64,000 nucleotides of DNA. Source: Nitrospira sp. CR1.1. Its GTDB lineage: Bacteria; Nitrospirota; Nitrospiria; Nitrospirales; Nitrospiraceae. A program made the position numbers and the translations under genes. Below, piece by piece: positions 59,856 to 64,000 of the stretch; positions within the stretch are counted from its first letter, which is position 1, and every line of letters begins with the position of its first letter. Under the pieces are notes generated by a model. The model saw nothing but the letters and a program-made list of their open reading frames with translations, was not told the origin of the DNA and made no database searches. The stretch is from positions 496,001 to 560,000 of the forward strand of contig WIAF01000001.1 in the NCBI GenBank assembly GCA_014055465.1. Reading direction: 5' to 3'.

Positions 59856-60569
59856 ATGATGAAGGCTATCGGTTACTGCCGCGTTTCCACAGAAGGGCAA
59901 GCACGAGACGGTGTCAGCCTTGAAGCTCAACAAGCGAAAATCAAGGCCTGGTGTCAGGCGAATGGGTGTGAGTTGATGGGCCTATTTGTCGACGCCGGCC
60001 TATCCGGCAGTCGTTCTGACAATCGGCCGGGCCTTCAGCAAGGCCTGACACAGGCTTGCAAGCACAAGGCCGCCTTCGTCGTGTACAGTCTCAGCCGGCT
60101 CGCTCGATCGACCAAGGATGCCCTGGTCATCAGTGAACGGCTTGATAAGAGCGGCGCCGACTTGGTCAGTCTCAGCGAACGCATCGACACGACGACGGCA
60201 GCCGGAAAAATGGTGTTTCGCATGCTCAGCGTGTTGAGTGAATTTGAGGCGGACCTGGTGGCCGAGCGGACGAAGAGTGCCCTTGGCCATCTCCGCAATC
60301 AGGGGAAACGAATCAGTGGTCGCATCCCTTATGGATATGACTTGGCACCGGATGGAGAAAGTCTCATCCCAAATTCGTCAGAACAAGAAGGCATTCGGTT
60401 CATGCTAGCTCAACGAGCTGCGGGAAATGGGCGACGAAAAATTGCCTCCGCCATGACCGCACATGGATTCCTGACGAAAACAGGGGTATCGTGGTCGCCG
60501 CAGGCGGTTGGAAATATCCTGCGTCGAGAGAAGCTCATGCAATCGAGTGTCACACATGTAGCGGCATGA
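59856..60569 (+). CDS. Small serine recombinase (resolvase/invertase family)
   Basis: A 237-residue site-specific recombinase. GYCRVST holds the catalytic serine (about residue 11), YSLSRLARS and the ERTKSALGHLRNQGK arm follow, and the long E-helix (AAGKMVFRMLSVLSEFEADLVAERTK) is clear. After residue 145 there is only a short recombinase-type domain (GRIPYGYDLAPDG, then GRRKIASAMTAHGFLTKTGVSWSPQAVGNILRRE) and no zinc ribbon or coiled coil, so it is not a typical large phage integrase. GGAGGGAGGACG precedes ATGATG. It may resolve or integrate the element. Confidence 0.92.
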   Translation: MMKAIGYCRVSTEGQARDGVSLEAQQAKIKAWCQANGCELMGLFVDAGLSGSRSDNRPGLQQGLTQACKHKAAFVVYSLSRLARSTKDALVISERLDKSGADLVSLSERIDTTTAAGKMVFRMLSVLSEFEADLVAERTKSALGHLRNQGKRISGRIPYGYDLAPDGESLIPNSSEQEGIRFMLAQRAAGNGRRKIASAMTAHGFLTKTGVSWSPQAVGNILRREKLMQSSVTHVAA

Positions 60570-60680
60570 CTTGATTTGCCTAAAACGGAGGCTAACGATC
60601 GGCCTCATGAACCGATCGGCCAGCGTTCCTGGCGCTGGTGCCTCCACCGTTTCATTCAGGACCTCACCTAGGAAGAGGAT

Positions 60681-61427
60681 ATGTCTCACCATCGTTCTCG
60701 CTCATCGCAAGCTCCCACAGCTGATAAAAACTCCCCATCTCGTCCGGGCTTGATCGAAACGTATACAAGAAGAGTCGCGCTTTTAGACTTGGTAGGCAAA
60801 ATCGGAGTGGGGCCCCCTGAAGAGTTCCCCATGAAACCTTCTACAGGACGTGCTCTCTTCAACTTGGCGATCGACAAACTCGCCGTACATGATAAGACCA
60901 CGGCAGAGGCATTGCGCCGGTTTGCATCAGTGCATGGACGTTTGGATATTCTGGAATATAGGTGTGCCATCGATGACCGGCCACCTCTCGAACAGGCCGT
61001 GATCTCAATTAATTGGCTCTGGGACCCGGCACCATTCTCAGCTGACGAGCTGCAGGATGATTTTGAAACTTTCCGCCAATTTACTGGCAAGAAAAATTGC
61101 CACCCTAGGACTCTTCGTCGACAACATGAACTACTGCGTGCTTTTCAACATACCCACCGCTACCCGACAGGAGGTTACATCCGGCGATCCCAGCGACAGG
61201 CGTGGTGCAAGGAGCATTTGCCGGCGATGATCTCTGAGGCTCAGGGTATGCCCTGCTGGCATCACCAGCCTGCCCCAACAGCTCAAGATTTGAACGAGAT
61301 TCTAGAAAAGGTCGGTGAAGAGACATCCAGTACCAAGCTGAGTGCCCTGATAATGGAATATCTGCATCCGACCACCAGCGAATCCCTCCTTAAGCGACTC
61401 CTTCGCCGCCGAGGCAATCCTAAATAG
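60681..61427 (+). CDS. Hypothetical protein of the mobile element
   Basis: A 248-residue soluble, mostly helical protein (KPSTGRALFNLAIDKLAVHDKTTAEALRRFASVHGRLDIL, then DDFETFRQFTGKKNCHPRTLRRQHELLRAFQHTHRY). AGGAAGAGGAT lies directly ahead of the ATG. No family recognised; position suggests a DNA-handling or regulatory role, which is only inference. It is followed by two strong dyads. Confidence 0.7.
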   Translation: MSHHRSRSSQAPTADKNSPSRPGLIETYTRRVALLDLVGKIGVGPPEEFPMKPSTGRALFNLAIDKLAVHDKTTAEALRRFASVHGRLDILEYRCAIDDRPPLEQAVISINWLWDPAPFSADELQDDFETFRQFTGKKNCHPRTLRRQHELLRAFQHTHRYPTGGYIRRSQRQAWCKEHLPAMISEAQGMPCWHHQPAPTAQDLNEILEKVGEETSSTKLSALIMEYLHPTTSESLLKRLLRRRGNPK

Positions 61428-61453
61428 GTCTTATTTCCTCCCAGCAAATCCAT

Positions 61454-61482
61454 GACCACACTTCGAGGCTCGAAGTGTGGTC
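61454..61482 (+). terminator. Perfect 13-bp hairpin after the 60.7-kb gene
   Basis: GACCACACTTCGA (61454-61466) pairs exactly with TCGAAGTGTGGTC (61470-61482) around a GGC loop, 26 bp after the stop codon. A T-run (CTTTT) follows only after five bases, so it may be a weak terminator or a protein-binding dyad. Confidence 0.55.
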
Positions 61483-61512
61483 GCGACTTTTGTCGGTTAT
61501 CGGCTACGTTAC

Positions 61513-61537
61513 CCATGTTCACGATCCGTGAACATGG
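61513..61537. promoter_or_regulatory. Operator-like dyad with three GTTCACG-type half-sites
   Basis: CCATGTTCACG (61513-61523) and CGTGAACATGG (61527-61537) form a perfect 11-bp dyad; a further ATTCACG at 61538-61544 makes a third half-site. It ends 21 bp before the MerR-like gene and is a likely binding site for that protein. Confidence 0.6.
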
Positions 61538-61558
61538 ATTCACGAGGGAGGAGAGTCA

Positions 61559-61762
61559 ATGGACGACGAACGGCTTCTGGCTACTTTCGACGCAGCAAAG
61601 ATTCTCAATTGCACACCAGACAACGTTCGATCGTTAGAGCGTAGAGGCCACCTATTCGCCATACGGACACCGGGTGGTCGTCGAATCTTCCGAGCAGTCG
61701 AAGTCGAGAGGTTGGCAATGGAACGACAAACCCGTCTACGGGGGGAAGGAACGGACAAGTAA
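61559..61762 (+). CDS. MerR-type/excisionase-like DNA-binding protein
   Basis: A 67-residue protein consisting of one winged helix-turn-helix: LLATFDAAKILNCTPDNVRSLERRGHLFAIRTPGGRRIFRAVEVERLAMERQ matches the MerR/excisionase-type domain, with the recognition helix TPDNVRSLERRG and the wing RTPGGRRIFR. There is no effector or coiled-coil part, as in phage excisionases and AlpA-like regulators. The dyad just upstream suggests autoregulation. GGAGGAGAG precedes the ATG. Confidence 0.85.
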   Translation: MDDERLLATFDAAKILNCTPDNVRSLERRGHLFAIRTPGGRRIFRAVEVERLAMERQTRLRGEGTDK

Positions 61763-61833
61763 AACAACTAATACACGCCGCGCCCGAGTGCGACCTCGAA
61801 GCGCGGCCTAACTGAGGAGAGGATGACTCACCT

Positions 61834-62178
61834 TTGAAAGTAAATACCACCCCCAACCCAAAAACTCAATCGCATCCTGATCTGATTGACTTTCCTGTTA
61901 GTGATTCATTTCGCAATCATTATGCTGCCCAGGGGCTGACGTATCCCGTCATCAACCTATCGCAGCCCTACCGACGAGTTCGCCACACGGTGACCTATGA
62001 TCATCAACTGCTAGATTCTGCTCGGCAAGAACTTCTTGGGTGGAAATCCAAAGCCGCCTTGCTTGAATCCCGCTGCGCACGCCTTGAGACAGAAGTGAAC
62101 CGCCTTCAAGATCTGTTAACGGAATGCCGCAAGGCATCCACACAATATACGACGACAAATTTGAGCGGCTGCGCCTAG
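61834..62178 (+). CDS. Hypothetical protein of the replication cassette
   Basis: A 114-residue protein with a soluble Pro/Thr-rich start (LKVNTTPNPKTQSHPDLIDFP) and a C-terminal coiled coil (LLGWKSKAALLESRCARLETEVNRLQDLLTECR). The start is TTG with GAGGAGAGG about 12 bases upstream; an ATG between them is in another frame and stops at once. It directly precedes the replisome organiser gene. No family recognised. Confidence 0.65.
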   Translation: MKVNTTPNPKTQSHPDLIDFPVSDSFRNHYAAQGLTYPVINLSQPYRRVRHTVTYDHQLLDSARQELLGWKSKAALLESRCARLETEVNRLQDLLTECRKASTQYTTTNLSGCA

Positions 62179-62196
62179 TACGCTTCCGAGGAAATC

Positions 62197-63147
62197 ATGG
62201 GACGCTATCGAAAGATCGACACAAAAATCTGGAACGACGAGAACTTCCAGGCCTTCACTGACGATGGAAAACTCGCCTTCCTCTTTCTCTTAACTCATCC
62301 TCACATGACTGCGGTCGGCGCAATGCGAACGACCTTTCCAGGTCTCGCTGCAGAATTGGGCTGGCCGCTTAAACGGTTTCGTGTCGCGATCCGGCCTGCT
62401 TTATCAAAAGAAATGCTTGAGGTGAATGAGCAGGCTTGCTACCTCGCTCTGCCCAAATTCCTTCGCTACAACGAACCCGAAGGGCCCAATTCAGTCACGA
62501 AGGCTTGGCCACAGGCGATGAACTTGATTCCGGAATGCCCGGAGAAGGCAATGCTCGTTGCTAGATGCCAAACCTATCTCAATGGTCGGTCGGATGCGTT
62601 CAGGCAAGCCATCGGGGATGCCATGGGACATGCCATGTCGGATGGCATCGGACATGCCAAGTCGAAACCATGTCCGATCCAGGAGCAGGAACCGGAACAG
62701 GAACAGGAACAGAATAAAGAGACGCCTTCGGCGGTCGATCATGACTTTGAGGAGTTTTGGAAGTCCTACCCATCAAGGAACGGGAAGCGAGTTGGAAAAC
62801 CAGAAGCCCAGAGGAAGTTCGGATCGCTCAGCCTTCAGGACCGCGAGCTCGTGCTTGTCGCTACCCGCAACTATGCTGCCAGTGAACTGGTCCAGAAGAG
62901 CGTCGGAATAAAAGATCCCCACCGCTTCCTGCAGACCGGAAAGAAAGACGAGCCGTGGCGGGATTGGATCACTCCAGAAGAGCCCGCAAGTGAGTCTCTG
63001 TCTGCTCTGACCTGCACCAAACGACTTCAGGGGGACCGGTTCTTGCGACCATGCGGCCAGCCGGCTAGTCCACATAGCCGACCATCTGAGCCTCGATGCG
63101 AAACGCATCTCTCCCAGGCTCAAAATCTCGGAGTCACAGCATGTTGA
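62197..63147 (+). CDS. Phage-type replisome organiser/replication initiation protein
   Basis: A 316-residue protein. RKIDTKIWNDENFQAFTDDGKLAFLFLLTHPHMTAVGAMRTTFPGLAAELGWPLKRFRVAI is the winged-helix start of phage replication initiators; a Gln/Glu-rich linker (EQEPEQEQEQ, about 168-177) follows; then DFEEFWKSYPSRNGKRVGKPEAQRKF resembles the C-terminal domain of phage helicase-loader-type proteins, and the tail is probably disordered. It overlaps dnaB by seven bases, so it likely loads or recruits that helicase at the element's origin. Confidence 0.82.
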   Translation: MGRYRKIDTKIWNDENFQAFTDDGKLAFLFLLTHPHMTAVGAMRTTFPGLAAELGWPLKRFRVAIRPALSKEMLEVNEQACYLALPKFLRYNEPEGPNSVTKAWPQAMNLIPECPEKAMLVARCQTYLNGRSDAFRQAIGDAMGHAMSDGIGHAKSKPCPIQEQEPEQEQEQNKETPSAVDHDFEEFWKSYPSRNGKRVGKPEAQRKFGSLSLQDRELVLVATRNYAASELVQKSVGIKDPHRFLQTGKKDEPWRDWITPEEPASESLSALTCTKRLQGDRFLRPCGQPASPHSRPSEPRCETHLSQAQNLGVTAC

Positions 63148-64000
63148 CCCGTGATCTGCCTCGCGTTCAACCGCACGACCTGGAAGCCGAACAGGCTGTT
63201 CTAGGAGCCGTACTACTCAGCCCGTCCACCCTCCCACTAGCTCAAGAGCTCTTAGCCCGTGACGACTTCTACAACGGCCGACATCGGATCATTTTCGACG
63301 CTCTTGCAGACCTTGCTGGCCAGAACGAGGGAATCGATTTGGTCACTGTTGGAGACTGGATTGAGTGCAAGCATCAACTGGAGATGATCGGGGGGCGAAG
63401 TGCTCTGGCCGAGTTGCTCACAATCGTCGGATCAGCCGCCAATATCGAACACCACGCTCGAATTGTCCGAGACTGTGCGATTCGCCGGCACCTCATCCGA
63501 TTTGCCGCGGACATCACCCAAGGCGCTTATGATAAAGCTCCGACAATGGATCTGCTCCAGGAGGCCGAACGACAACTGTTTCGCCTCTCATGCGGCCGCG
63601 ATGAAAACGCTTGGTGCTCGCTCGCCGAAATTTCCCGAGAAGTAACCTCCCATGTTGACCATCTATCAAAGTGTACCAACGAGACAATTGGAATACCGAC
63701 TGGCTTCTCGTCCCTGGACACGCTCTTCGGAGGATGGCAGCGGTCCGATCTCATCATTCTGGCTGCGAGGCCATCAATGGGAAAGACAAGCCTGGCCCTC
63801 GGTTCTGCCCTTGCTGCAGCGAAGGCTGGCTATCGGGTGGGTGTGCTGTCTCTAGAAATGTCCCGACGGCAACTCGGAATCCGATTACATGGAATGGGCG
63901 CACCGATTGATGTGCATGCGCTCAGGACGGGGAAGCTAAGCCACCAAGGATGGTGGCATTTTGCAGAAGCGGCTCAGCGTCTCGAAACTCTCCCCTTTTG
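63141..64000 (+). CDS. dnaB: Replicative DNA helicase DnaB, C-terminus cut by window edge
   Basis: The first 286 codons of a DnaB-family hexameric helicase. HDLEAEQAVLGAVLLSPSTL begins the N-terminal domain, IPTGFSSLDTLFGGWQRSDLIILAARPSMGKTSLALGSALAAA contains the linker and Walker A (GKTS near residue 215), and GVLSLEMSRRQL follows as expected. It is clearly not the same class as bacterial chromosomal helicase context: it sits immediately behind a phage replisome-organiser gene. No intein is seen in the visible part. Confidence 0.93.
   Translation, partial: MLTRDLPRVQPHDLEAEQAVLGAVLLSPSTLPLAQELLARDDFYNGRHRIIFDALADLAGQNEGIDLVTVGDWIECKHQLEMIGGRSALAELLTIVGSAANIEHHARIVRDCAIRRHLIRFAADITQGAYDKAPTMDLLQEAERQLFRLSCGRDENAWCSLAEISREVTSHVDHLSKCTNETIGIPTGFSSLDTLFGGWQRSDLIILAARPSMGKTSLALGSALAAAKAGYRVGVLSLEMSRRQLGIRLHGMGAPIDVHALRTGKLSHQGWWHFAEAAQRLETLPF

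Overview
The window reads as bacterial chromosome (about 1-52.2 kb) joined to a mobile, phage-like element (about 52.2 kb to the right edge). Codon use is GC-rich, there is an outer membrane (PqiA/PqiB/PqiC, MlaA, several beta-barrel-like proteins, a TonB C-terminal domain), and the gene mix (two formylglycine-generating-enzyme-like exported proteins, stand-alone DsrE/TusA proteins, HDOD plus GGDEF and PilZ signalling proteins, glycosylglycerate-type osmolyte genes) suggests a Nitrospira-like member of the Nitrospirota. That placement is inference; no rRNA or other decisive marker gene is present and I found no tRNA or CRISPR array.

Layout. 1-8.3 kb: DNA polymerase I (cut by the left edge, proofreading motifs lost), a small PGPGW-type membrane protein, an exported protein, two DsrE-type proteins and a TusA-type protein, endonuclease III, ribosomal protein S21, a fused formiminotransferase-cyclodeaminase and a Rieske oxygenase. 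8.4-18 kb: a Kef-type cation/proton antiporter, a decayed HAD hydrolase, a nucleotide-sugar epimerase/MBL-fold/VOC operon, uroporphyrinogen-III synthase and a HicAB toxin-antitoxin pair. 18-32.6 kb: mostly envelope genes (SUMF1-like, LolA-like, YceI, TonB-like, MlaA, DUF4105, DUF3015, TRL-like, M48 protease, AIM24-like) plus the threonine dehydrogenase/glycine acetyltransferase pair. 32.8-35 kb: an HDOD-GGDEF signalling operon. 35.3-40 kb: a frameshifted DUF4136 lipoprotein gene, then a pqi operon in which PqiA is split into two half-size proteins. 40-42 kb: an ECF sigma factor with DUF3619 and DUF3106 partners. 42.2-47 kb: a 1577-residue TPR/low-complexity/single-TM protein with a recurring PMPW[DE]Q motif. 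47.2-50.4 kb: phosphatase, small channel and glycosyltransferase, likely a glycosylglycerate osmolyte module. 50.7-52.1 kb: three paralogous PilZ proteins.

The last 12 kb differ in character: small tightly packed genes, less GC-rich codons, a coiled-coil repeat protein resembling phage internal virion proteins, two paralogous TerS-like proteins, a NucS-type nuclease domain, two divergent ribbon-helix-helix-type regulators sharing a repeated operator-like sequence, a GIY-YIG protein, a small serine recombinase, a MerR-type/excisionase-like protein, a replisome organiser and a DnaB helicase cut by the right edge. Its left border region carries six GCAA repeats spaced 8-11 bp apart, and several exact dyads sit upstream of its regulatory and recombination genes. 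This element is the best candidate for something undescribed.
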